Positions 1 through 11,234 of a DNA stretch of 64,000 nucleotides are shown one piece after another; position 1 is the first letter of the stretch; every line of letters begins with the position of its first letter. Source of the DNA: Cristatella mucedo (Eukaryota; Bryozoa; Phylactolaemata; Cristatellidae). Made by a program: the position numbers and the translations under genes. A model generated the notes under the pieces. That model did not search any database, was not told where the DNA came from, and saw only the letters and a program-made list of their open reading frames with translations. The stretch is from assembly GCA_009760855.2 (NCBI GenBank), contig WPIO01000001.1:18999501-19063500 (forward strand), in the 5' to 3' direction.

Positions 1-1830
1 CTGGTCAGCTATCGTCTTCATACTGAACAGCCTGGAAAATAGCCTCTGTTTAGTAGTAGATTCTGACACGAACCTGAGGCTAAGTACAGATTTTGGATGT
101 CATTTTTTTTAGGGCAGGAGTAAATCTAGGCGTCTTTTAGGGAGAACAAACAGTAGGCGGAGGGTCCAGAGAGCTGATGGTCATTTTTGAATAGGAGATT
201 AACTCTGAGATGTGGGCAGAAGGGGCCGCGCTTGAAGGATAACAGTGAGGAGGAAGAGCGAGGAGAAAAAGAGTGAAAGACTCGGAGTAGTAGGATGTCC
301 ACTTTTGGAATGAGTCCTTGGTTTTGTCAATCTTGCTGACAAGGAAGCGAGAAAGCGATCGGCTAGATCGCCGAAAGGGTCGCTAGGTATGACGCTGACT
401 GGAGTGTCGTTAAGGAGATATTAGACGGTCGACATCAGCATTTTTTGATTTCGCGTCTGTGACCACGAACTGTGTTCTGAAAACGGAGGTAAGCTCGGCC
501 ATGGCTATTTGGCTATGATGGATTGTTACGAACTGCAATAATCCTTGTAGACCGATTTTATGGACAGTCAGTCGTGTCTTTACCTATGACTTTCAAGCTT
601 CTGTTTGACTTTCCCAGCTAGTTGAACATTTGCAGTAAATCCTAGCTTATCTTGGATAGTGCGGTGCTTAATCAGAGACGCTAGCTCGTCCAGAATATTT
701 GCAGGCGCGACGTTGCAAACTATTACCACGAAATATACAACAGATATATTGTTAAGCAGAAGTTGCGGGGAAGAGAGTTTTGGGAGCGTCAATAGAAACG
801 TTTTCACGATTTCGCCAATGCATGACGATTGTGTGTGTATTGACCGAAAGGGGGACATTCTGCAGATAAAGATCTGCATGTGGTCAGATGAGCAGACACT
901 CCTATTAATAGGATTTGACGGCATAAAAACGCGTGAGAGTGCCTGATCGAGCGTGTGTGCGCTCCTATACTAGTGGACCTATGTATCTGAGCCACAGGAG
1001 ACAAGAATCAGCCAGAGAGAAAAGTTAGGTGGAAAATGTGGGCGGCACGGTTAGGAGAATGAATGCTAAAACTACTCAGTAAAAGAGAAAAGGGCGATGT
1101 CTGGAAGACACAGTTGAAGCGATCCAAAAATATTGTAGATAAAGCATTAGTCAGGCACCAAGTGGGGATAGACGACTGCCACACTTCGCAGCTGAGCGGT
1201 AGAGGAACGCAGGAGTAGAATATATTGGAAGGAGAAAGGCTTTGAGGAGGAGACTGCTTACGATTCAGCAAGGGATGAGAGGTAATTTATAATCAGTCAC
1301 TAGCTTTAATAAACCCGGAGTATGAAAGGAAAAGAAATCCTACGGTACTAAGCTTTGGTCAGAAAAAGTCTGGGTCACGGCAAACAAATCAAGGGCGTAG
1401 GCACGAGTCATGTCACGCATTGTCAAGTATAAATTGGTTCTGGAATGCGCATCTCAAAGGCACGTCAAAAGAGCCGCTCGATTGACAAATTCTGGTAGAG
1501 GCGGCGGGGCATCCAGAAAGGCTCTTTTAACGGCATTAGCCAACCGGCAATAAGCACGCACGAGCGTACTGAAGCGCCTGGTCACTGAGATGTGGCGAAG
1601 CCGCCGCGGCAGTTGGCATAAGGCCGAGAGCATATACCGACAAGACGTTGGCGACGAATGCATGTGCTAACAGGGCTGCGGGCGCAGAAGCGCACGCAGA
1701 AAAGACGGTCGGCAGCAAGGCAAATGACGGCCGGGCCGCGGGTACGTTATGTTCACGGGACCTTCACTAGTTTGGGCGGGTGCCACGTATACCTGGGACA
1801 CACTGCTCTACAGTGCGATACATTGTGATA
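1..1830. other. No gene recognised
   Basis: Both strands carry only short open frames with no recognisable domain, and no repeat family seen elsewhere in the window. A GC-richer patch lies near 1500-1740. I see nothing further to support. Confidence 0.6.
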
Positions 1831-2290
1831 CAGCTGTCATTTCCAGAATGAACGTCAACAAACTGCGGTTTTGATTTCAGATGATATAAAACGCTATAAC
1901 CCACCAAATTGCATGCGGTTGTTCGTGCGCGTTCTTGCGATATGGCCTAAAATCGCCGGGGCCAGCAAGTTTTTGTACACATTCCGACGGCGATATAGCT
2001 GCCATTTCCATACAAGGCTTCGCAGTTTTGATTCCAAATTAAAAAGAACAGTGTGCCAATTGTATCCACCAAATTTTAACATTTGCAAATTTGCACATTC
2101 TCAGACTATTTCCTCCGATGGCGTGGCCCAAATTGCAGCCCTGAATAGTAAACCGCAATGCAGCTGCCATTTCAATAAAAAGCTTTGCCCAACTGTGGTT
2201 TTGGCTCATAATTACAAGCAAAAAACAGTTTCCCGGGTTTACCCTGTATAATTTGAAATCAAACCCGCTGTATGTGACGTTTATTGTGGA
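1831..2290. repeat. Tandem repeat, 165-bp period, about 2.7 copies
   Basis: Three diverged units start at 1831, 1996 and 2161, exactly 165 bp apart. Each opens with a version of the decamer cagctgccat followed by tttc and, 25-35 bases on, a g-gttttg-type motif. Units 1 and 2 also share ccaccaaatt in their middle. The period is a multiple of three, so one plus-strand frame (1871-2251, 126 codons) stays open across unit joins, but I recognise no protein in it and the open frame may be a by-product. Divergence between units is high, so this is an old minisatellite rather than an active satellite array. Confidence 0.7.
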
Positions 2291-3842
2291 AATTGCATCT
2301 GTATCGCAGTATGTCGCGTTGTATCACAGATAATTGTGGACCCAGCTTGGGTTAACTGCATAGCGCACGCTTAGTGTAGAGAACCGATGCTTTCAATACG
2401 CCAAATGATACGACACAGTGCTCGATATCTTGCTGGTGGTGCTAACAGCAGCGCCATATCAGAAGAAGCGCACATAATTGCCCGTATATCGCGACATATA
2501 GGGCTGGTGTCTTCCGTCAGACTCGTTTACAAGGTTAAAGCAGCTCGAATTGATAGCCGATAAAGCTCTTCTGCGATACGAGCACCTCACTGCCTACGCA
2601 CTCGCTTCGCAGAGTCATTTTAGTTCCGTCACGGAAGAAAACTCCGCGTCGTCAAGCCGCTTGACGGAAGTGCACCGTTTTGGCACGCAATGCAAGTTAG
2701 CCATCTTGCGGCGCAACGGACTTTCTCGCTTTAATTAGTAGAGATGACTCACCGGCCGGTAGATCGTTATTATAGGAGAGCGACTGCGGTCAAGCGTACG
2801 CCTTAAATACTGGCCAGGTCGTAAGTCATATGACAATCTCGCTCAAACGTAATCGCATATCGTGTTGCTCATAAGCCTCAGCTTATCGCAGCTATTTCAC
2901 GAGCGTTCTCTGTGTAAAGTCAGCGGCCAAGCTCATATTTCTTAATCGCGTGACATTTCATCATGCAGCGAGCGTTTAAACTCCATAAATACAGAATTTC
3001 ACGCGCATTATCGACAAAACACACAGATAAACTGTAAAAAGGTCTGAGCTGTCTCAAATTTCAAGTTCAATGCTGGTCGGTAGTTCTAAGTTTGGAAAAT
3101 AAATTTTACCGTTCGTACGACACGTGTCGCGTGTGCTGCGCCAAAAGCGGAAGAGGAATAAAAACTTCCTTCGCTAATATATATTTTAAGAGTCATATTC
3201 AATTTTGTTCGTTTCATTATGGCCACATACCGGTTCACTTGCGTGCCACCTCAGAGACGTACCGCTCTGTTTGCATCCTGTGCACACATCGCAAGCACTA
3301 ACTAACTAAGATACGCTGCGCCCAGGATGCACTGCGCTCGGTCGATGCCGACCATCTTTCAGCTCACTAGAAAGCCAGCGAAGGGCATTGGCTACGCTTT
3401 ATAAATTACTCTAGGGTTGTAAAGCTGTTCTTGTCCCTTAGCCGATGCGAAACTCAAACCGACGCCACGAAATTATCTTTCTTTGTAGGGCTAAAAATAG
3501 CGCTCTTGATAGCGGCGGTTTCCCAGCACCAATGCCCCATAGCACCAACCTTCTCGATCATTCCGTATGCTTTGACGGAGCGTCTGCGACACTGTTAATT
3601 CAGGAAGCTACGTCAGAAGGCAAAATGCGAAAGACCGAAACATCCGTCAGACACGAGCGAAGCACTGGAACCATGAAGCCGACGGATTTCAACCTTTTTG
3701 TATGCCCTTTGGCCGTAAAGTCATGCGTCTAAATAAAGTGAGTTTGTGCACCGGCACCGTGTCCAAAATTAGGAAAGCAATCATTCATACTTGACAGCTG
3801 TCGTAATCCGGTGCATGCAAAAATTTCGAAGAACGAATAATA
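2291..3842. other. No gene recognised
   Basis: Only short frames without known domains. No tRNA, SINE or LINE segment is evident. The longest frame (3445-3732, plus) has no feature I can interpret. Confidence 0.5.
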
Positions 3843-4045
3843 AGACTGTCTGCGCAAGCTGCCACTAATCATATTTGCATGGCGACCGGGTGCATGTCAC
3901 CTCTAACTATGTTATGCTTGTTCTCATTGAGCATGCTACCATTAGTCATGCGATCAAGCTTCCTTTGCAGCAAATGTAAAGTACCTAGAAAGAGATTGAG
4001 TTCTCTGAGGGCGCTGTACAAATGCATTAATCTTATCCATCTTTC
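3843..4045 (+). repeat. LINE family A, 3' untranslated tail fragment
   Basis: Matches the 3' end shared by the window's L2/CR1-like LINE family A: the gctgccactaa-catatttgcatg segment, then tttgcagcaaatgtaaag, then the terminal stem-loop with complementary arms around gagttctctgag. It is 5'-truncated to the tail and diverged from the younger copies. Confidence 0.75.
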
Positions 4046-5277
4046 TACCCTGCGCTTGATCGCGGCACAAACACGGCCTCCTAGTGAGAACAAGCGATAC
4101 TTCCGCAAACGCCCTGCGACAGGAGTCTGAATTAAACCCGTCACCAAAAACGCGGCTCTAGTAACGTGACAGTCCTGTTGCGACAGCAACAAAGCTTTGT
4201 CTCATAAAACCAAGCTGAGACCGTTGTTCCACAACTTCAGAGTTCTGCTTGCAATTTGCCATCCTTTGTCTGGCAGTTTTCTGCTGCCGAGGGCCATCAC
4301 TTGGCCAACGATTTTCCCGCGTGCCAGAAAGAAAAGCAGCATCCGGCGTCAGACAAAGGCAGCAGCACACAAAGGCAGTATGACTCCGATGTCATAATCC
4401 CCTGACAGGTATTTAAGGATTGTCCTGTTCAGGAGGCCTCCGACGGCCCGCACAGCGGGAGCGCAGTGTGCTGCTTTGTGCAAATAAACTTACGAACCTA
4501 ACGACTTGCATCGAGTTCTACAGTCCTTGCTGACATGTTGAAAATGCTGATGAAGTTGGTGCCTCGAAGCACGGCTAACGAGTGGAAGTCGAAGCTGCCT
4601 CTATATGCGCACGAATGACAAAGGCAGCAGAACGCGAAAAGCTAAGGTTGAGGGAAACGTACGCGAGCCGTTTTTTCATTAAATAAATATTAAATTCATT
4701 AAGTTGTTATTTCGTTAAGTTATTATTAAATCACGGTGCATGAACTTTTTTTCTCAACCTTATAATAAAGAGCTCCCACACCTTAGTGTTATAGTGAGTC
4801 TTCGCCGTTAGCGTAGAACAGAGAACAGTCTGCTCACCAATCGTAAGCTCCCTTTACGTGGGCGAATGTCCAAATGGGCAGTCCACTCCTTTGCGGCGGA
4901 TCGTACTGTTGAGGCAGCCGACCAATCAGGTGCAACCGAGGCCAGGGGTTAGTTAGGCTACGTGCTACCCGACCTCCCCTGCCCAGTTCAGCCGGACTCA
5001 GCCATGTGGCGCTCCCAGGGCTGGCGTCAGAAGGGCAGCGTCCCGGTTGTGCAACACTTACACCATTCTGACGCGCATGCTACATACAGTGAGGAAACTA
5101 GCCAGTACTACTGGGCGGACCCTAGCTAAAGCAAAGCTACAGCGGACGTGGGATGACTACGCAAGCGCGCCCGAACGCGTGCTTTGGCCAATCGGCTTCC
5201 GTAGTCGCAACGCCGTACGAGCAACGTCCCAAGAGTACCAGCGTACGCCTTCAGAGGTACAGACGACTGTACAATTC
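4046..5277. other. No gene recognised
   Basis: No convincing exon or repeat family. An AT-rich stretch occurs near 4670-4740. A TATA-like plus AATAAA-like arrangement near 4400-4500 is discussed under rejected items. Confidence 0.5.
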
Positions 5278-5556
5278 ACGAACCTAAAAACACACCTATT
5301 TAGGACAGCATTTAGCGGGTCCCTGTGATTCGTCCTTGGTGTGCTTATGCGTGCTGACACTGTGCATGCTGCCACTAACCACATTCGCATGCTGACCCTG
5401 TGCATGTCACCCCTAACCATATTATTCATGCTGTTTATCAAGCATGATTTTACTTACCATTCAATTGCATTTCACTTTGCAGCAAATGTAAAGCGCCTAG
5501 AGAGAGATTAAGTTCTCTGAGGGCGCTTTATCAAGTGAATTGTTATTATTACAATT
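5278..5556 (+). repeat. LINE family A, 3' tail fragment
   Basis: A 5'-truncated copy starting at the codons for the last residues of ORF2 (reading KTHLFRTAFSGSL, then stop). It runs through the full 3' untranslated region to the terminal stem-loop (aaagcgcctagag to gggcgctttatc) and a short TTATT tail. It is close to the consensus of the other copies, so relatively young. Confidence 0.85.
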
Positions 5557-7157
5557 GAGATTTGAGCGCCGGGGTCCACATCTGAATTCGTTGAGAACAT
5601 CCGCCGGAAACCTCCAGGCCAAGCCGCCGAACTCCGACCCTGACCTTGGTCTTGCACGTATTAAATATCGGCAGCCCCGGCAAAGGAACCCTACTAAGGT
5701 GCGCGTGAACAGACCATAAAATCAACATGGATTTCGCTTTCTTGGATTTTTGGCGTGGTGATATTAATCTGAGCGACTGCGTGAGTTCAGAATGCAATAA
5801 TGTATGGATATCGAAAGCTGCCTAAAGAAAGATGGTGGCTAAATTGCTGTTGACTGATATGTAAGCCCATATTAGCGGCAGCAGATACGTGTGAGTGGGT
5901 GGCCGCTGCTCCATTTCCATTTGCCGCCAAGCGAGAAAATGTACTACCTCTACACATCCGAGATCTCTCCTGTTGCCCTGTGAGTAAGAGTGTACCAGCC
6001 ACAGCCCAACAACGAGGCTAGTCTCGACTCCGAACGGTTACATAGTGTAGACGCGGCCGGTTCGACGCTAGTTCACCTTCGAGACAAGTTCTTGGGTGTC
6101 TTGGGAGTCTTGGGAGTCCGAACTTTCCCTAGATTAGAAGCAGCTAAAAAAGGGCTACGTGTGTAGAGCCCAAATAATAGTGTACTTTCTGGCTCAAAGT
6201 CCAGAGAACAACAGACTCGTCAATGCCAAAAGTACGCTGAGTATTTATTACGTAATCGTACAGCATTTCGATAACGTGCTCAAAAAAAGCAGCTGATTCA
6301 ATAGACTCACTTAAATAGCGGCAGAAGTGTCTCAAATGCAGTGACTCCCGCTTGCAGTAAGCAGTGAGGCATTTCCTGCTGCAGGACACGAACCAACGAT
6401 CTGGATCGTGGAGTGCGACTAACGTAGCCCTAGGCCTGACGCATAGCTGCAAGCTGCAGTGATCCGCTGCCGATGTTATCTGAGTTTTTTAAACAACTCA
6501 TTTGATTCTAATTCACTGAGGATTATTTGAAAACAAATCCACGCTAATTTGCGCAATAAAATCAAACTGCATAAATTATAGGACGTGAAATGTGTGAACC
6601 CGTGACCTCGATTTATCGTTGACATTTACCGTGCGGGTCACTATTCTCCTGTCCGTACGGCATGAATAAAGCTGCCCGTGTTGTTTGAGAGAAAATCTAT
6701 AAATAGCTAGCGGAATGTTTTCTGAGACGTCACTGGACTCGTGTAGCGCTGGACATCTCATGGAGATGTCGGGGTACGCTTGGAGGAAGAAAACCTCACC
6801 GTGTCGTCCTCAAGAGTCGAATCAGACCTCCGAAAGTCGAGACAGTGCTCTTACTAACCAATCCACGTCATAGACAAGCCGGCGGTTGTCAAATAATTAA
6901 TCTCACGGTAAAAAAAACACCTGTTATATGGTCGCTATGCTCTGCAGTTAGGTGGCTTACCACGCTCCCCCTTCTTCGACGAAGTCGGCCCAGAAGCGGA
7001 TACGCGGGTGCGGTCATACCTCCGTCCTCGGCATTTCTCCAAAAATCCTTAAGCGCCTCTCCGGGGGCTGGCTGACCAGTAGGCCTCGACGTGGGCTCTC
7101 TAGGCTTGGATGCGAACCTCAAAGGCATACAGGGAGGCACAGTAAGCTTCGTTGTCA
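5557..7157. other. No gene recognised
   Basis: A minus-strand frame at 6144-6452 (102 codons) has no domain I recognise. No repeat of the window's families is visible. Confidence 0.5.
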
Positions 7158-7272
7158 GTCGAGAGAGAGAGAGAGAGAGGGAGAGAGAGGTAGAGAGAGG
7201 GAGAGAGAGAGAGAGATGGAGAGAGCGAGAGAGGGAGAGGGAGAGAGGGAGAGAGAGAGAGAGAGTGAGAGA
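7158..7272. repeat. GA-rich microsatellite
   Basis: Impure (GA)n with interspersed GGGAGA units. Long Arg-Glu or Leu-Ser frames here are translations of the microsatellite, not genes. Confidence 0.95.
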
Positions 7273-8399
7273 TTGATAGAAAAATAGGCAAAGATTGGTG
7301 GGCATCCGTGGCCATGCGGAGTCTCCGACTCGCGGCTGAGGGTCCGAAATCTGCTGTCACGAGCGAGTCAGATGAGAGCCGATTGAGAGGATTGAGATTT
7401 GGATTGGAGAAAGGATTGAGGCCATAACGGCCGGCGACAGTTGCTAGCCGCCACGTGGAGCTCGCAGAGGCGACGTCGCACAGAGCTCGCGAGATCGAAT
7501 AGCGATGCTCCGATGCTTCGATCGACGGCAAGCTGCGTGCGGCTTTCGAGCTAACTTCAAAGTATCTCGCAGGAGCTGGCATGTGCAAAAGACCCCCTCG
7601 ACAGGAGATTAGCGGATTATGAGAAACTCGCAGTTGGCTACTCAGTTAACTTTTAAAAACAGTCAAACTTTATTAAACATTTTGACAGAAATTAATTTTG
7701 AATTTTTGGCTAATTCAGATGGCATTCTCATTCAGTAAAGCGATGTATCTACCACTGTATCTTACGCTCCTTGAGTTTAAGATTATGAAGAAAAAATATG
7801 AGATGCTACGTCATCTTCATATCTTAGGCTCTCATCCAGAATGAGTAACAATAGATTCCAGGATTAAGAAGTATAATAAAATCTAGCCCACTTGCACTGA
7901 AGAGTGAGGACACGAATGTGAATGGACGAATATGCGGCAGATATTGAAAGGCGGCATTCACTTCTAGAGCTCGACGGTTGCGCTTGCGCCTTTAGAAAAC
8001 ATAACGCCAGTTGGGTCATCTGAGTTGTACCCAAACACGCGCATCCAGATATTAACATCTTAACCGCATTCTCGACGGCCTTAGAGGAAGATGCTACAGA
8101 AATTCATTGCCACGTGAAATTCCTCGTTACCAGCCATCGCTAGCGAAGCGGCTCTCTTGCCTTATTTTATCTTTTGTTTAAGTTCCGCCTCGTTCACTTG
8201 TTTACCGCAAATATTAAGAAAAGAGCGCCCCGCACGACTTCTGACCTCCTGGCCGAGGAGCGTGCGCTTAGCCTACCTCAAGATAGCAAACGAAAAACTC
8301 CGCGGATGCGTCTGCGTGCCAGAACTAGTAGCAGGCGAGAAAATGAACGTAGCATTTTCTCTGGCCTTAATTAGCCCTAGCTGATTCGCTAGGCTAGAG
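7273..8399. other. No gene recognised
   Basis: Nothing beyond short frames. The stretch becomes GC-richer towards its right end, leading into the next region. Confidence 0.5.
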
Positions 8400-8897
8400 G
8401 TTAGAGCGAACGAGTGCAGGTGCTAAGCGGACGGATGCGGACCGTCGTGCGAAAACCGCTCGCACCGCGGCCCGGCGGCCTGTGTCCAGCCTGCATCCTT
8501 GGGCGCTTAGCGAATTTCGCTAAACGAGCGGGAAGATCTCGCCTGCGCATGCCAGTGCGCGCACAATGCGAGGACGATCCTGCGATCGCTTAGCTCGAAG
8601 CGGCCCACACTCGAAAACCACTGCGAATTTTCAAGGTGAACAGAACAGATTGACCGATTCGTTGCTCATTTCTACGGCGGCTGAAGGGAAGATTCCGCAG
8701 CATTCAGCCTTCCCGCCAGAGCGAATGGGCAGCTGCGCGGTGGGTGCGAGACTCGATCTGGGTCGAGAACGGACTGTGGGACTCGCTGTGAGACGTTGGG
8801 TCGTGAAGCTCGTGCGCCTCGCCGCTGGCTCAAGACCCGGCGGGTCGCGTCGTCTGCCTCGCCCAGCACGCTACCCAGCGCGCTGGAGCTGGTGGAA

Positions 8898-8907
8898 ATG
8901 GCCGCCC

Positions 8908-8937
<30 letters not shown>
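8898..8937 (+). CDS. Candidate alanine-rich first coding exon
   Basis: An ATG at 8898 sits in a favourable context (purine at -3, G at +4) and is followed by Ala-Ala-Pro and a polyalanine run encoded by GCC triplets. The run ends directly at a consensus 5' splice site (G|GTGAGCG at 8937/8938). Short Met-Ala-Ala-Pro first exons inside CpG islands are common in animals. No downstream exon was found, and the run could simply be a triplet microsatellite, so this is speculative. Confidence 0.2.
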
Positions 8938-8938
<1 letters not shown>

Positions 8939-9682
8939 TGAGCGTTGGAGCGCCGTAGCAGCCGCCACAGTAGCCGACGCTCGACAAGTGCGCGCAATGG
9001 CGGCGGCGGCGGCACACGCTGGCGCAGGGAAGCCGCCTCGAAGGCGCAGAGGCGGCCAGATGCTTAATGCTGACACGCCCGCTCTCTCATCGCACGTCAT
9101 CGAAGTGTCGCACTAGTGCGTCAAACGAGTCGACAGCTCTCAATCATATCAATGCGTGGCGAAAGTCGGAATCGCTAGGGATTAGCTAGAGTGAGGCGAG
9201 ACCGGCTGCGCTCGCTAAGCTGCTCGGAATTATCGCTCACGCCCGAATTAAAAAAGAGAAAAGAACGCGTGACATTAACCATGGATGCCGTCGCCCCGAT
9301 GTGCGCTCTGAGAAACCTCGGGGACGCCGTTCGCTGCAGCACCAGACTCTCGCAGCGGAGTGCCATGGAGAATGCAAAAATAGCTGTGTAACCCTAATAA
9401 AAACAAATCACGGCAACAAACAACGGCATAGGCTCCGGCGTCACTCGCAGGCAGCAGCACTAGGTGACAAGGCGAAACCGTAGCTAAGAACTCGGATAAG
9501 ATTTTAAGAGCTCGCTCAGTTTTGATTCGCTGAGCGCACGCGGTTCAACTTGTCGCGCCTATGCAGTTCGACTTATAGAGCGGCTCGGAAGTGTGGCCGC
9601 CAACGCTTAAATTACTGTCGATAAAACAAATGGCGGCAAATGAAGGACGGCAGCTGCAGCGAAATGCGCCAAACCGGAATAA

Positions 9683-9752
9683 ATGCGCCGCCGAGTGCGC
9701 CGCCGAGCGCGGAATTAATGCGCCGCCGAATGCGCCGCCGAGCGCGGAATTA
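9683..9752. repeat. Tandem duplication, 35-bp unit x2
   Basis: Two adjacent 35-bp units (9683-9717, 9718-9752), each containing two gcgccgccga motifs and ending cgcggaatta, differ at one position. A further atgcg starts a third partial unit. Confidence 0.85.
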
Positions 9753-10116
9753 ATGCGAAAATTGCGCTAAGCTAGGGCCAAAGGAGGAAAGTTGTCTGGA
9801 TACTTTCGAATGGCAATTACTCGCACTTCACTCACCGGAAGCAATCTGACCGCCTACCTCATTCACCTTCGCTGCAGGAAAGCGCAGATATTGGTATACG
9901 TACGTGCATTATCACGCTCACGTTTATCATGCATGGGCCCACCAAGTTGACGGCGACAGAATGCCCGTTAGGAATGGCAGCGGCTGCTGGATGAAAATTA
10001 CGGCCACTTTCGTAGTGCGACGGGGGTGCCAGAAATTTGTTGAAAGTTCTCAAGAATGTGTTACCGTAATTTATAGACAGGTTTTTAGTGCAAGATTGTA
10101 AATTAAACTGCAACGG

Positions 10117-10525
10117 AATTCAAAATCGGCTCTGCCAGCTTATCTCCTGTTGAATCTGTGTATTTAGTTCGTATGCTCCCAAAGCCTGGAACTCACTCCC
10201 AACATTCGTCACATCATTCTTTGACTTAACCACATTTAAAAAGAACATAAAATGCACCTATTTATGGCAGCATTCAGTCGGACCCTGTGATTCGTCCTTG
10301 ATGTGCTTATGCGTGCTGACACTGCGCATACTGCCACTAACCACACTTGCATGCTGACCCTGTGCATGTCACCCCTAACCATGTTATTCATGTTGTTTAT
10401 CAAGCATTATATTACTCACCATTCGATCACGCTTCCTTTGCAGCAAATGTAAAGCGCCTAGAAAGAGATTGAGTTCTCTGAGGGTGCTTTATTAAGTGCA
10501 TTATTATTATTGTTATTATTAACGA
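10117..10525 (+). repeat. LINE family A, 3' fragment with internal deletion
   Basis: Begins with ORF2 sequence matching the aatcggctctgccagc region, then jumps to the tatgctcccaaagcctggaactc region near the ORF2 end. It continues through the 3' untranslated region and terminal stem-loop to a (TTATT)n tail. The jump shows an internal deletion. Confidence 0.85.
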
Positions 10526-11192
10526 CAAAACTGAGCTTAGATGTTCGTCGGGTCACTGTATGCTCAGTGTGGGTTCGCTCTTATTTTATCTGAATTCATG
10601 CTTATCAAAGTAGAGGATCGGTCAGAGACAAGCTAATCATGTGAGTATGGGAAGCAGAGACTCAGAGTGAGACCCGGCGTGGCAGTGGGAAAGAAAATGA
10701 ATGAGAGGAGACGGGTAAGGAGGGAGAGAAAAAAAGATAGCGGGGAATGAAAGACCTCCCTAAAAATGTTTAGTCCTCTCGTTTGGTTTTCAATTTTTAC
10801 CCTCATTCGCTACACTAAGATTTCAAATGTGATATTTATTTGCAGCTAACAGCAGGGCATCTGTAGGTGGCTTTTATTTTATCTGCACTCTAAGCCTTGA
10901 CGCAACAAACGGGTACGTCGTGTCGCTTACTTAAATTCTACTAATACTTACATTCCCTCAAAGTTTATCTTTGTTGAAATTTGCGTAACTTGCCTGTTAA
11001 ATTGAATGATTCTATCAGCTAAAAATACAACTCCCACTGTCCCGTGGCAAGTCTAGTACGAGGCACAGAGATGCTTCGGGTTCAAGCGAAGTTATTCGCG
11101 TCAGTCATTGTCGCAGGTCCATTAGCTGTCCCTGATACAAACTTGACTAAACAAGCTCCGAACCTTGTGGTCTAGCACCTGTGCTGCTGGCC
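10526..11192. other. No gene recognised
   Basis: No supported exon, RNA gene or repeat of the window's families. Confidence 0.5.
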
Positions 11193-11234
11193 TATAAAAC
11201 CTTTTAGAACCTCTCGGAACTTTCTGGAAGCTTA
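11193..11234 (+). promoter_or_regulatory. TATA box and heat-shock-element-like array
   Basis: A TATAAAA box (11193-11199, plus strand) is followed by correctly phased 5-bp heat-shock units: GAA at 11207, GAA at 11217, TTC at 11222, GAA at 11227, and a weaker TTA at 11232. The stretch 11217-11229 is a perfect GAAnnTTCnnGAA, the classical HSF trimer site. HSF sites normally lie upstream of TATA; here they lie about 15-40 bp downstream, which weakens the promoter reading. No heat-shock gene is recognisable nearby. Confidence 0.4.

Larger units (their letters stand above)
8400..9780. promoter_or_regulatory. CpG-island-like GC-rich region
   Basis: GC and CpG content are visibly higher than in the flanks. 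The region contains a GCC triplet run (8907-8937) and GGC-rich segments (9000-9050). This resembles a promoter-associated CpG island. No complete gene can be traced from it. Its plus-strand start candidate at 8898 is described separately. Confidence 0.4.

Noticed and set aside
4390-4525. TATTTAAGG, AATAAAC and short repeated acagtcct resembling a solo LTR
   Set aside because: Ends and a target-site duplication could not be established; the motifs are short enough to occur by chance.
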